The position numbers and the translations under genes are program-made. This document shows positions 17,188-26,113 of a stretch of DNA of 37,597 bases, one piece after another. The stretch's first letter is position 1; every line of letters begins with the position of its first letter. Source of the stretch: Calditrichia bacterium (GTDB taxonomy: Bacteria > Calditrichota > Calditrichia > RBG-13-44-9 > J075); the NCBI GenBank assembly GCA_028284905.1, contig JANQQU010000011.1, forward strand, positions 1-37,597. The letters run 5' to 3'. Below the pieces are notes generated by a model, which saw only the letters and a list, made by a program, of their open reading frames with translations, was not told where the DNA came from and did no database searches.

Positions 17188-18048
17188 CTAAAGTGGCAGG
17201 ATCATCTCAAATTGGCGAACCGTTTCCCGGCAACCGCAGGCGAGCAATAATTGCCGGGTTCCCTGGTCCTGCCGATCGACATTGATGTATTTAAGCGCAT
17301 CGGACTGGCATAGCTGAAGCAACTTTTCTAAAATTGCTGTCCCCACACCTTGACGGCGATATTCCCGCGCAACAGCGATTTGCGGAATATCGCCGCTATT
17401 CGGATCGATGATCCCATATCCTACCAACTCATTCTCAGAGAAAGCACCGACATAGCTAAATTCATCAGCTTTTCGCTTCAGCGAATCCGGGGAGTTTTGC
17501 CAGGAAGGTGGATAATCCCAAAAACTGTCCAACCGGGAAATTTCCTTCAGGGATATCTCCCGAATCTCAAAATGCTCCTGACGATTATCCGGGAATGACA
17601 AATCCCCTTGGGTCGCAGCGTAGCAAACAAATTCACGGGTAGTTTCAAAATTCATCTTTTCATACAAAGCGACGGCCGAGGTATTCGATTGGATGACTTC
17701 CAGTAGATATTGACGAATCCCTTTTGCTTTTAACGCCGGTAGCGCCACGGCAAACATTTGCTTCCCGACGCCTTTTCCTTGCTGAGAAGCACGCACGCCG
17801 GTGCCGGTGTCATAGGCGGTGGCGAGGCCGTTCCATTCCCCAACTCCGTTCATCACAAAACCCACCAGCCGATCGCCCTCAAATGCACCAAAGGATAGCT
17901 GCCAATCGACACCGCGCCGGGAGAACATGTACTCCAATTGAGCGAGGCTTAACTGAAGCGGCACTTCATAATCGGAAAATGCGTCCAGAAAACAATCATG
18001 CACTTCACTTAATGGTGTATCTAGCAGTGGACGAATTTCGATATCCAT
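17188..18048 (-). CDS. Tandem GNAT N-acetyltransferase
   Basis: A 286-residue protein with two GNAT domains in tandem. The N-terminal one has the acetyl-CoA pyrophosphate loop VRASQQGKGVGKQMF and the following LEVIQSNTSAVALYEKMNF; the C-terminal one has VAREYRRQGVGTAIL and ends NVDRQDQGTRQLLLACGCRE. Both loops keep the Q/RxxGxG form, so both may bind acetyl-CoA, although in tandem GNAT proteins one half is often inactive. The substrate is not evident. The ATG at 18046-18048 lies 6 nt after the cupin stop, so the two form an operon. It converges on the DUF3179 gene with only 11 nt between stops. Confidence 0.88.
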   Translation of the reverse strand: MDIEIRPLLDTPLSEVHDCFLDAFSDYEVPLQLSLAQLEYMFSRRGVDWQLSFGAFEGDRLVGFVMNGVGEWNGLATAYDTGTGVRASQQGKGVGKQMFAVALPALKAKGIRQYLLEVIQSNTSAVALYEKMNFETTREFVCYAATQGDLSFPDNRQEHFEIREISLKEISRLDSFWDYPPSWQNSPDSLKRKADEFSYVGAFSENELVGYGIIDPNSGDIPQIAVAREYRRQGVGTAILEKLLQLCQSDALKYINVDRQDQGTRQLLLACGCRETVRQFEMILPL

Positions 18049-18054
18049 TCCCCC

Positions 18055-18597
18055 TTACAGAAATTTCAACCCATATTTAGCGGCAATTTCCGCAACTTTT
18101 GTTCGATCCAATGGCTGATCTTTCGGCAGTTGATCAATATCTTCGAAAAAAACTTCGAAGCCACCGGGAGAGATAGTATTCAGGAGTACGCCGGGCGTAT
18201 CGCCAACATTCTTAAAGCTATGCGGCTTCCCGCGCGGCAAATGCACTAAAGCGCCTTCGCTAACGGTTTTCAGCGCATCTCCGCAGCGAAATTCGTAAGT
18301 GCCTTTTACGACATAAAACAGCTCATCTTCTTTTTCATGCACATGTAATGGTGGGCCGCCGGCCGGCGGGGTGGTACTCATAACCACCGCGTATTGCCCG
18401 GCGGTTTCTTCACTCATAATTTTTCCGACAATCTTCAAACCGAAGATATTCCAGGTCTTTCCTGCTTCCGCATCCACATAAACAGCATTTGAAGAATGCT
18501 GCGCGACATCTACTTCCGCAGCTTTCGGTACTGTTTCCTTTTGCCCTTCTCCGCATCCGACCACAATCAACAACAGCAATAACCAGCATTTTTTCAC
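18055..18597 (-). CDS. Cupin-domain lipoprotein
   Basis: A 180-residue exported protein with a lipoprotein signal (MKKCWLLLLLIVVGC) and one cupin domain. The first cupin motif is GGPPLHVHEKEDELFYVVKG, with His, His, Glu and a further Glu in the usual metal-ligand pattern, and the second is LVHLPRGKPHSFKNVGDTPG with the last His. It could be a metal-dependent dioxygenase-like protein or a binding protein; no substrate can be read. The start is probably the GTG at 18595-18597, because a GGAGGA Shine-Dalgarno (18604-18609) is 6 nt upstream and the resulting N-terminus is a standard MKK signal; the ATG at 18603 is too close to that site. Confidence 0.85.
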   Translation of the reverse strand: MKKCWLLLLLIVVGCGEGQKETVPKAAEVDVAQHSSNAVYVDAEAGKTWNIFGLKIVGKIMSEETAGQYAVVMSTTPPAGGPPLHVHEKEDELFYVVKGTYEFRCGDALKTVSEGALVHLPRGKPHSFKNVGDTPGVLLNTISPGGFEVFFEDIDQLPKDQPLDRTKVAEIAAKYGLKFL

Positions 18598-18729
18598 AAC
18601 CATTCCTCCGCTAGAGACCACTACATAAACGAATTTTTAATAGCGCTTAATATTTAGCAGAGCGCTTCGAATATCAAGTACTATTTAGAGGAAAATCTGT
18701 TCGCCTTTGCTACAAACCTATTGATGGTT

Positions 18730-21700
18730 TTAAGGCAATGCTTTCAGAATTTCGGCAATGGCGCGGTCCAGTTGCGGATCTTTTCCATCCTGACGGTCTT
18801 TCATGGTATTTTTCAGATAGATGTCCGGAGCGACGCCTTCCAGCTCCAGGTCTTTTCCATCCAGCGAATAACAGCCCCAGGAAGGCAGACGGTAAAAGGA
18901 ACCATCGACCAATCCCTTACCACTGGTAAAAATGATCCAGCGATAGGTTTCCGTACCAACGATTGTCCCTAATTTCAATGTTTTGAATCCATTCGCCGTT
19001 ACTTCCGCATCACTGAGGCTTTGGGCGTTTATTAACAAAACGATCGGTTTGTCACCCGGCGTCCAGTTCGGCTGGGTAGCCGGTTTACCTTCCCGGTATT
19101 TCCATTTCATATATGACTTTTGACTGAGAATTTGCAACACTTTATCGTGCACATTGCCACCGGTGTTATAACGCAGGTCAAGAATTAATCCATCCCGGTA
19201 GTTCTCCTCAGCAGCAACTTCCCGAATAAAATTATTCAATTCTCTTTGTCCCATATTTTTCATGTGGATGTAGGCAATACGTTCTTTGCCCTGCTCATCG
19301 ACCCGGCGCTGGTTATCAGCCACCCACTCATCATAGAGGTTGCCGCGAAAAGAGAATCTGCTTTGCGGGTGTATTTTCAGCGGGAACGTTTTTCCGCTCC
19401 GGCGCAGGGTGAGGGTCATTTCCTCCGGGCGGGATGTGCAGTAGAAATATTTTTCCCGGTTCTCCGCGGCATCAACGGATTGCCCGTTAACCGCGACCAA
19501 TTCGTCACCTTTCCGAATATCAAGTCCAGTTTTATCACTGGCGGAATTTGCGACCACCCGATCTACGATAAACGGCTGATTATTATCGAAAATAATCCCG
19601 CTATGCATGCTGCCGCTTTTGTAAAACACTTCTTCTTCCTTCCCGGATGACCGGAAGGCAAGGTGTGAAGCATTCAGTTCACCAAGCATATCATTGAGTA
19701 AGGTTCGCAGGTTGGCGCGATTTTTTATATGAGGCAAAAATTCACTGTATTTTTTCCCCATCGCTTTCCAATCTACCCCATGAAAATTTTCATCGTAAAA
19801 ATTCTCCTGCAGATTTGCCCAGGTTTCATGATACATCTGATGAAAAACGGCCTCGAGGTTGCGCTGGAATTTATGGGAAATGTCAATTTTCTCGACTTTG
19901 TTACCACTTACTTTCAGTGTATGAATATTCCCGCTGATCAGCACGTAGGTCTTCGACTTGCCCGATGCTATCGCGCTGACATTTTTTGCTCCCTTAATTT
20001 TCTCTGTCTTGGAAGATTCAAAAGGCTCATAAACGGTTTTCCAGACATGATATCCATCCCCGTCATGATTGGAAGAATACAGCACAATCGTTTTTTCGCC
20101 ATCTTTTAAGACATAAGGATTATATTGCTGACCACTGCCCGGAGAGACGCGCTCCACCCGCTGCAGTGCGTTTTCAAACTCGATTTCGACAACAAGGCCG
20201 GGCTTTTCCGCCTTTTCCTCTTTATCATCGGATTTATCTTTATCCTTTTTCTTATCATCCTTTTTCTTATCATCCGCTTTTGCGAAAAGGCTGTCATATT
20301 CGCTGGAACGGAACGCCTCCTGCATGCGGGTTAGCGGTACCCGCCAGACATGCACATTTTTCCCACCGTACGGGTAATTCGGTTGTTCCCGGTCGCTATG
20401 AAAGTAGAGATACTTTCCGTCCGGGGACCAATAAGGCGCGCTTTCCGAAACGCTGGTTTTGAAGAGGGGACGGGTATTACCAGTCTTCGTATCGAAGATA
20501 ATAATATCCTGCTCAAAATTCTCAAAAATGGTAAATGCGATATAGCGATCATCCGGAGAAAACACCGGCATCGGATTATAGAATCCCCAGAGCTCATCGC
20601 GGGCAATTGTTTCGCTTTTGTACGTTTTCAAATCCATTAAACGGACTTCATGTTTGCCGCTGAGATATACGCCCTTTTCGCGCTTACTGTCCCAGGTCAA
20701 ATTTCGGTTGTTTTGCTCATCCCGGGTAATTTGCACTTCTTTCTGCTGACCGCGCGCATCAATGCGATACCAGTTTAGCCAGCCATTTTCATCGGTTTGA
20801 TTAAAGAGAATCGTTTCATTGTCGTCCATCCAGACAACTTCTATCACCCGTCCCTGCGCATGGGTGGGCATCTGGCGCACGAACTTTCCCTTCAGGTCAC
20901 TGACAAACAGTTCACCCCGGGCAACAAAGGCAAATTTTTTGTCATCCGGAGAAATGTCAAATGCGGTAATCTTTCCCCGGGTATTAAATTCCCGGGACAG
21001 GGAAAGGGTATTATTTTCGACCATACGGATCTTTAGCAGCTGCGTCTTGCCACTGGCAGTATCGTAGGTATACAGCTGATAGCCTTTTTCGAAAACTACT
21101 GTCTTTCCGTCAGCGGAAACCCGGGGCGTCTTCAGGGAATGCTTGAAACGGGTCAACTGCCTGGGTGAGTCATTCTCCAGGGTATATAGATTAAACTCAT
21201 TATTTCCCTCATCAGACAAGTAATAAAGCTTTCCATTCCGGTCAATTGTCGGGGCGAAATCCTTCCCCCGAAAATCCGTCAATTGTTTGAATTCACCGGT
21301 TTTCGGATTGTATTGTTTGATGTCCGGATTAAAATCACCGCGGTAGCGTTTCCGCTGGGGATAAATGAAACTCTCCCAGCTATCAGTAAAATAATAAGCT
21401 TCGCTACCCGGATCTTCCACAACACCATGAATGGTATTAAAATGATGCTTGAAGAGGCGAACCGGCGTCCCTCCTTCCCGGGAAACCTTATAAGCGGTGA
21501 AGCGATTGTAGCGATTCGAGGTAAAATGAATCCATTTGGAATCCCAGGACCAGCTTTCCACCTGGTCGAATCCGTCATTATAGGTTAGCTGACGAATATC
21601 ACCTCCCCCGGCCGGCATCAGGTAAATATTCTGATTGCCGTCTTGCGTGCCCGTAAAAGCAATCCATTTTCCATCCGGGGAAAAATCCGGGTGTGTCTCT

Positions 21701-21891
21701 CTACCGTCCATCGCGGTTAAACGAAAGGCATTGCCCCCGTTCGCCGGCACCTGCCAGAGATCATCTGCATAGCTAAACACAACCGTTTCACCATCCGGTG
21801 ATATTGTCGGATGTGTCGTAAAATATGCGTCATCATTTGCAAAAAGAGTTATCGTTGTTATCAACCAGAAACACAGTAAGCGGTATATCAT
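18730..21891 (-). CDS. Tricorn-like protease (S41 family) with beta-propeller and PDZ domains
   Basis: A 1053-residue exported protease related to tricorn. A signal peptide (MIYRLLCFWLITTITLFA) precedes a long beta-propeller region of WD40/TolB-type repeats (HPTISPDGETVVFSY, HPDFSPDGKWIAFTG, APYWSPDGKYLYFHS). A Lys/Asp-rich linker follows (KADDKKKDDKKKDKDKSDD, about 530-555). The C-terminal third has the tricorn core with ELNASHLAF, containing the Ser-His pair, then a PDZ domain (DKTGLDIRKGDELVAVNGQ). The S41 part follows, with LINAQSLSDAEVTANGF carrying the nucleophile Ser and ELEGVAPDI near the end. Such enzymes degrade oligopeptides. The ATG at 21889-21891 has GGGAG upstream. The gene is alone on the minus strand. 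Confidence 0.92.
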   Translation of the reverse strand: MIYRLLCFWLITTITLFANDDAYFTTHPTISPDGETVVFSYADDLWQVPANGGNAFRLTAMDGRETHPDFSPDGKWIAFTGTQDGNQNIYLMPAGGGDIRQLTYNDGFDQVESWSWDSKWIHFTSNRYNRFTAYKVSREGGTPVRLFKHHFNTIHGVVEDPGSEAYYFTDSWESFIYPQRKRYRGDFNPDIKQYNPKTGEFKQLTDFRGKDFAPTIDRNGKLYYLSDEGNNEFNLYTLENDSPRQLTRFKHSLKTPRVSADGKTVVFEKGYQLYTYDTASGKTQLLKIRMVENNTLSLSREFNTRGKITAFDISPDDKKFAFVARGELFVSDLKGKFVRQMPTHAQGRVIEVVWMDDNETILFNQTDENGWLNWYRIDARGQQKEVQITRDEQNNRNLTWDSKREKGVYLSGKHEVRLMDLKTYKSETIARDELWGFYNPMPVFSPDDRYIAFTIFENFEQDIIIFDTKTGNTRPLFKTSVSESAPYWSPDGKYLYFHSDREQPNYPYGGKNVHVWRVPLTRMQEAFRSSEYDSLFAKADDKKKDDKKKDKDKSDDKEEKAEKPGLVVEIEFENALQRVERVSPGSGQQYNPYVLKDGEKTIVLYSSNHDGDGYHVWKTVYEPFESSKTEKIKGAKNVSAIASGKSKTYVLISGNIHTLKVSGNKVEKIDISHKFQRNLEAVFHQMYHETWANLQENFYDENFHGVDWKAMGKKYSEFLPHIKNRANLRTLLNDMLGELNASHLAFRSSGKEEEVFYKSGSMHSGIIFDNNQPFIVDRVVANSASDKTGLDIRKGDELVAVNGQSVDAAENREKYFYCTSRPEEMTLTLRRSGKTFPLKIHPQSRFSFRGNLYDEWVADNQRRVDEQGKERIAYIHMKNMGQRELNNFIREVAAEENYRDGLILDLRYNTGGNVHDKVLQILSQKSYMKWKYREGKPATQPNWTPGDKPIVLLINAQSLSDAEVTANGFKTLKLGTIVGTETYRWIIFTSGKGLVDGSFYRLPSWGCYSLDGKDLELEGVAPDIYLKNTMKDRQDGKDPQLDRAIAEILKALP

Positions 21892-22178
21892 TTTAATCTC
21901 CCGGATAAAAATATGTAATTCGGTTTTGCCTTTTATACATGGAAGCCAGCATCAAACGTGAGCGACGAAACACCGACATTATCAACCGGATATTCAAACC
22001 TTTTGCAGGATTTTAAATTTACGCCATGTTCTCAAAGTAACAATGTAACCGGATGCCTTTTAAAAAAAAAGTAACTGAATAATTGTTGGTACCCACGAAG
22101 CGACTTTTCACTGTTATATTGCCGGATATTTCAGTATTTTAGAAAAATAAGTTTCATTTTAGATAGTTAAAGGCGTTT

Positions 22179-23246
22179 GTGGCTTCGAAAATTGAACATA
22201 TAGAAATCGCAGAATTTATCCAGTTGGCAGAGCGTCATCCAGTATTTGATGTGCGCACGCCGGCGGAGTTTGCAGATGGCCACATTCCCGGCGCAATCAA
22301 CCTGCCCTTGTTTGACAATAACGAGCGTGCGGAAATCGGCACGCTTTACAAGAAACAGGGCCGGCAGGCGGCTATTTTACAAGGGCTGGATTTTGTCGGA
22401 CCGAAAATGCGCAAGATGGTCGAATCCGTCATGGCACAAACCAGCGAGAAAACCGTGCTGCTTCATTGCTGGCGCGGTGGGATGCGCAGCGGTAGTGTCG
22501 CCTGGCTGTTGAGCTTCAATGAATACCGGGTGATCCTCCTGAAAGGCGGTTATAAAGCTTATCGTCGTCATGTTCTTGACGCCTTTCGTATTCCCCTGCA
22601 GGTATACATTCTTAGCGGCTATACCGGTTCCGGAAAAACGGCGATTTTGCATTCCCTGCAAGCAGCCGGGGAGCAAATTGTAGATCTGGAGGGATTGGCC
22701 AATCACAAGGGATCGTCTTTCGGTGGATTGGGAGAGGCGCCGCAGCCCACACAGCAACAGTTCGAGAACGATTTGGCACTGGCACTACGGGAATTGGATC
22801 CCTCCCGCCCGGTTTGGCTGGAAGATGAAAGCAAGAAAGTCGGCTGGCGAATTATTCCGGAAGATCTCTGGTCGCAAATGCGCAATGCCCGGGTATTTTT
22901 CCTGAATATGCCCGCCCATCTCCGGGTGGAAAGGCTGATTGGCGATTACGGAAGCTTCAGCGAAACAGAACTGGAATCCGCCATCCTCCGCCTGGAAAAA
23001 CGGTTGGGTAACCTGAATATGCGACAATCAATCGAGGCTTTGGCCAAAGGTGATTTGCGTACCTGCACGGACATACTGCTTCAGCATTATTATGATAAAA
23101 CCTATCTGCATGGTCTTTCCAAACGGGACCAGTCCCAGGTTTCGAAAATCGATACCGAAACACTTGTGCCGGAAGAGAATGCCCGGCTGCTCATCAAAGC
23201 CAGTCAGTCTTTAAATAGCCAGATGATAACACCGATATTGAAATAA
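22179..23246 (+). CDS. mnmH: tRNA 2-selenouridine synthase
   Basis: MnmH (SelU/YbbB) replaces the sulfur of 2-thiouridine at the tRNA wobble position with selenium, using selenophosphate made by SelD. Residues 1-130 are a rhodanese domain with VFDVRTPAEFADGHIPGAI and the catalytic Cys97 in HCWRGGMRSG, the same number as in E. coli YbbB. A P-loop domain follows with SGYTGSGKTAIL near 146-157. KGSSFGGLGEAPQPTQQ and WLEDESKKVGW are also family hallmarks. The start is a GTG at 22179 with AAAGG 7 nt upstream. The length, 355 residues, is normal. Its presence implies selenophosphate synthesis elsewhere in the genome. Confidence 0.95.
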   Translation: MASKIEHIEIAEFIQLAERHPVFDVRTPAEFADGHIPGAINLPLFDNNERAEIGTLYKKQGRQAAILQGLDFVGPKMRKMVESVMAQTSEKTVLLHCWRGGMRSGSVAWLLSFNEYRVILLKGGYKAYRRHVLDAFRIPLQVYILSGYTGSGKTAILHSLQAAGEQIVDLEGLANHKGSSFGGLGEAPQPTQQQFENDLALALRELDPSRPVWLEDESKKVGWRIIPEDLWSQMRNARVFFLNMPAHLRVERLIGDYGSFSETELESAILRLEKRLGNLNMRQSIEALAKGDLRTCTDILLQHYYDKTYLHGLSKRDQSQVSKIDTETLVPEENARLLIKASQSLNSQMITPILK

Positions 23247-23249
23247 TCG

Positions 23250-23265
23250 CCGGAGCATTCTCCGG
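23250..23265 (+). terminator. GC-rich stem-loop after mnmH
   Basis: CCGGAG (23250-23255) and CTCCGG (23260-23265) form a perfect 6-bp stem with a CATT loop, four bases past the mnmH stop. There is no T-run, so it may be an mRNA-end structure that separates mnmH from the next small gene, or a partial terminator. Confidence 0.35.
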
Positions 23266-23306
23266 TTCCTGTCCGATTCAATAGTCACGAATACTTTCAT
23301 AGAACA

Positions 23307-23564
23307 ATGTCCGATCAACATACCGGTGATTTTCAGGAAGTCCTGAACCAATACGAGCAGGGTCAGCTGGATCAACTGAGCTGCACCCGATGTCGCGAAG
23401 AACAAGTCTCGGTCTATTTCGATGGCCCCCGGGAGGTGAATAGCATGCTCTGGACACGGGTCTATTTTTATTGCCATGCCTGCCGCGCCTGGGATCGCCT
23501 GACCTATCCCGGATTTCCACCTCACTTTGACGAAAATCGCGACATTCTCGGCCTCGATATTTAA
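23307..23564 (+). CDS. Small CxxC zinc-ribbon-like protein
   Basis: An 85-residue acidic protein that I do not recognise. It has two CxxC pairs, Cys26/Cys29 (SCTRC) and Cys56/Cys59 (CHAC), spaced as in zinc ribbons and likely to bind Zn. There is no signal peptide or membrane segment. The ATG at 23307 has no strong Shine-Dalgarno. It follows mnmH by 60 nt on the same strand with a hairpin between, so shared function is possible but not shown. The cysteine arrangement and reasonable composition make it more likely a gene than chance. Confidence 0.6.
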   Translation: MSDQHTGDFQEVLNQYEQGQLDQLSCTRCREEQVSVYFDGPREVNSMLWTRVYFYCHACRAWDRLTYPGFPPHFDENRDILGLDI

Positions 23565-23681
23565 TGCCAGAGCATCAATAGATTTCGAAAGTAAATAAAT
23601 TTAATCGGAATTCTTGCACACTGCCCGGCAAACAATGCACGCTGCTTCCCTCTTCAGCCGCTTTTTCTCATTTGTTTTTTT

Positions 23682-23696
23682 CCGGCCGAACGACTA
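23682..23696 (+). repeat. Shared 15-mer upstream of a gene (copy 1)
   Basis: CCGGCCGAACGACTA lies 42 nt before the lipoprotein ATG. A copy with one difference (CCGGCCAAACGACTA) occurs at 36342-36356, also on the plus strand just before a gene. Both are preceded by a CTTTTTC or CTTTTC stretch. Confidence 0.4.
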
Positions 23697-23738
23697 ACTT
23701 GCAGTAATCCAGATAACTTTGGCAATAATTCGGGCAAA

Positions 23739-24707
23739 ATGAGAAGCTGCATACTAATTGGCGTTATTTTTGCGATTTTACTTGCTGGGTGCACCAAAGA
23801 CGCTCCGCGAGATAATCCTTTGGATCCGGTCAATGGCATCGGGTTAGAGGGTATGGTGCTTAAATTAAGTAGCAACCAGGGAATTGCAAACGCCGTGCTG
23901 ACCTTAACACCGGGTAATCTGGTAACTATCACAGACAACGAAGGGAATTTCACGTTTCAGGATCTTGATGCCGGCAACTATCAGCTTTCCTGCCGGGCGC
24001 ACGGATTTATTGCCGATTCCCTCAGTTTCGAGCTCCTGCAAACAGATTCCGTACGTTTTGTACTGAATGCATTACCAACATTCCTGCGTACAACGGTGAC
24101 AACTGCGCATATTCTTCGATTTGCCCCTCCCGGTGAAGCATATTCACTAACCCTAACAGCGGAGATTGATGACCCGGATGATTTTGATAACATCAATCAA
24201 TTATCTGCGACAATTGAAGACATTGGAGATATTGATTCATTATCAGAAGTCCCCGGAAGTGGCGGACGCTTATTCACCCGGGAAATAAATGTTGAAGATC
24301 TAGCTCTCTTTTCTTTGGATCAACTGGCGGGAAAATCTTTCCGCTTTCTTATTAGCGATACCACTTCCCTGGTTAGTATCTCCAGCGATAATTATATTTC
24401 CCGGTTTATCGAAAAAATTCCGGTAACAACCTCCCCCAGTGATACCAATGTCGCATTACCGATTGTTTTTCACTGGAACGATCCGCAACAGTTATTTGCA
24501 TTTACATATTCGATTGAAATTTTACAATTTAATGAGGACGAAACGGCTTTCAGAACTGTCGATCGCATCGACGAAATTCCTTCGCACATTTCCAGTTTCG
24601 CGTACAACCGTGCCCAGCCGGATGGGGAATATTTCTGGGTGCTTTACATCGTTGATGAATTTGGCAACGTCAGTCGTTCTACACCAAAACCATTTATTCT
24701 ATTTTAA
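23739..24707 (+). CDS. Lipoprotein with carboxypeptidase-regulatory-like domain
   Basis: A 322-residue lipoprotein. The signal MRSCILIGVIFAILLAGC has a clear LAGC lipobox. Residues ~30-105 form a carboxypeptidase-regulatory-like beta-sandwich (IANAVLTLTPGN, TDNEGNFTFQDLDAGNYQL, FELLQTDSVRFVL). The remaining ~200 residues are beta-rich and end in a fibronectin-like segment (QPDGEYFWVLYIVDEFGN). No catalytic motif is visible, so it is probably a structural or binding surface protein. It is followed after 32 nt by the Kelch protein gene, and the two are likely co-transcribed. Confidence 0.82.
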   Translation: MRSCILIGVIFAILLAGCTKDAPRDNPLDPVNGIGLEGMVLKLSSNQGIANAVLTLTPGNLVTITDNEGNFTFQDLDAGNYQLSCRAHGFIADSLSFELLQTDSVRFVLNALPTFLRTTVTTAHILRFAPPGEAYSLTLTAEIDDPDDFDNINQLSATIEDIGDIDSLSEVPGSGGRLFTREINVEDLALFSLDQLAGKSFRFLISDTTSLVSISSDNYISRFIEKIPVTTSPSDTNVALPIVFHWNDPQQLFAFTYSIEILQFNEDETAFRTVDRIDEIPSHISSFAYNRAQPDGEYFWVLYIVDEFGNVSRSTPKPFILF

Positions 24708-24739
24708 CGGTAACCGGCAACGGACTACCGGAGTTTAGT

Positions 24740-25990
24740 ATGATTAAAAAATGTCAACTGTTTGTTTTCTGGCTGCTGCTTACCCTGCTGCTGCCTGCCC
24801 AGACCGACTGGGAAGCATTCGTGCCGCTGAATACGGCACGAACCGGCGCCAGTGCGGTCGTCCTGGACGGTACGATATACGTCATTAGCGGGCAAACTAA
24901 CAACAATCAGTTCCTGACATCTGTAGAAGTTCTCGATAGCGAACGTTCCGAATGGGAAGATGCATCCGTTACCGAGATCGGCATTCCGAGAATAAACGCT
25001 GCTGCTGTTGCCTATAACGGTGAAATCTATGTCATTGGCGGCAGAAGTGGCAGCAGCACACTCAGCTCAGTGGAGATCTATAATCCACTGACCAACGCCT
25101 GGCGCTCGGCAGATAGTCTTAATGATGCCCGGGAAGGACATGCTGCGATCATTATTAATAACAAAATCTGCGTTTTCGGTGGCGTCAAAGATGATAATGA
25201 TTATCCGCTGACAATTGAAATCTACGACGAAAGTAGTGATGACTGGTTCCTTTCGCCCAGCGAGATTATTCAGCCACGCGCCTTGATTTTTGCAGGTGTT
25301 ATCCATAACAGAGCCTATATGTTCGGCGGGGTAAATGTTTTTCCCCGGAGAAATGGATACAGTGCCACGGTAGATGGCGCCTGGAACTTCACCTGGACGG
25401 AAATTTCTTCTCTGCAAAAAAGCCGCGGATATGGCGCCAGTGTCGTGCTCAATGATGAGCGATTAATGATGCTCGGTGGCTACACCCTTACAGATACCAC
25501 TGCCAGCGTAGAAGTCTTTGATCCTGCCATTCCCACTCTGGTCGATAGCACGGCGCTTTTAACGCCACGCCTTGGGCTAAATACAGTAGCGATAAGAGAC
25601 ACCATCTTTGCGATTGGCGGCAGCAGCGCCGGGGAAAATCGCCCGCAATCGACCGTGGAGATCCTGACACCGGTACCGGTCTCCCTGGCACCTTCCGAGC
25701 ATTATCTTCCGGACAATTTTGCCATCGTTCGTGGTTATCCCAATCCGTTCAACGGACAGATTCAACTGCAGATTCGCTTACCGGAGCGCGCTGCAATTCA
25801 CTTTGCAGTTTATGATATTCATGGCCGGAAAGTGGCCACGCTTGCCCGGGAAGCGCTTCCCGCCGGGGCACACAATTATTCCTGGAACGGCATCAACCAG
25901 CATGGTGATGTAGTTGCTTCCGGTATTTATTTCGCCGTCTTAACCAATGGCATTCAGGCCCGCCAATTTAAAATGATTTACATTCGATAA
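24740..25990 (+). CDS. Secreted six-bladed Kelch-repeat protein with C-terminal FlgD/sorting-like domain
   Basis: A 416-residue secreted protein. After a signal peptide (MIKKCQLFVFWLLLTLLLPA) there are six Kelch repeats, each with a (I/A)Y(V/M)(I/F)(S/G)G-type core: GTIYVISGQ, GEIYVIGGR, NKICVFGGV, NRAYMFGGV, ERLMMLGGY, DTIFAIGGS. These make one beta-propeller. The C-terminus is an FlgD Ig-like/sorting-tail domain (YPNPFNGQIQLQI, VYDIHGRKVATL, GDVVASGIYFAVL, QFKMIYIR), common in FCB bacteria for surface delivery. The ATG at 24740 has GGAG upstream. The partner or ligand is unknown; galactose-oxidase-type catalysis is unsupported because no copper site is visible. Confidence 0.88.
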   Translation: MIKKCQLFVFWLLLTLLLPAQTDWEAFVPLNTARTGASAVVLDGTIYVISGQTNNNQFLTSVEVLDSERSEWEDASVTEIGIPRINAAAVAYNGEIYVIGGRSGSSTLSSVEIYNPLTNAWRSADSLNDAREGHAAIIINNKICVFGGVKDDNDYPLTIEIYDESSDDWFLSPSEIIQPRALIFAGVIHNRAYMFGGVNVFPRRNGYSATVDGAWNFTWTEISSLQKSRGYGASVVLNDERLMMLGGYTLTDTTASVEVFDPAIPTLVDSTALLTPRLGLNTVAIRDTIFAIGGSSAGENRPQSTVEILTPVPVSLAPSEHYLPDNFAIVRGYPNPFNGQIQLQIRLPERAAIHFAVYDIHGRKVATLAREALPAGAHNYSWNGINQHGDVVASGIYFAVLTNGIQARQFKMIYIR

Positions 25991-25993
25991 TCC

Positions 25994-26018
25994 GGCAGAT
26001 GCACTGCCATTTTATTCT
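25994..26018 (+). terminator. Terminator of the lipoprotein/Kelch operon
   Basis: GGCAG (25994-25998), loop ATGCA, CTGCC (26004-26008), followed by ATTTTATTCT. A short GC stem with a T-rich tail five bases past the Kelch stop. It separates this pair from the regulator/kinase operon. Confidence 0.45.
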
Positions 26019-26113
26019 CGTCGGCTAACCACCGGAATTAGTTGTTTTTACAGCTAATAGCTGATATATTTTATCAGCGGCAACGAGAAACCTGTAACGA
26101 TTGGCCGAACACC

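Noticed and set aside
24740-25990. Galactose-oxidase-type enzyme
   Set aside because: The Kelch propeller alone does not give the activity; the Tyr/Cys copper-radical site is not visible.
25990-26113. Sigma54 (-24/-12) promoter before the activator gene
   Set aside because: No TGGC-N7to8-TTGC-like pair was found here or before the DUF5683 gene on reading.
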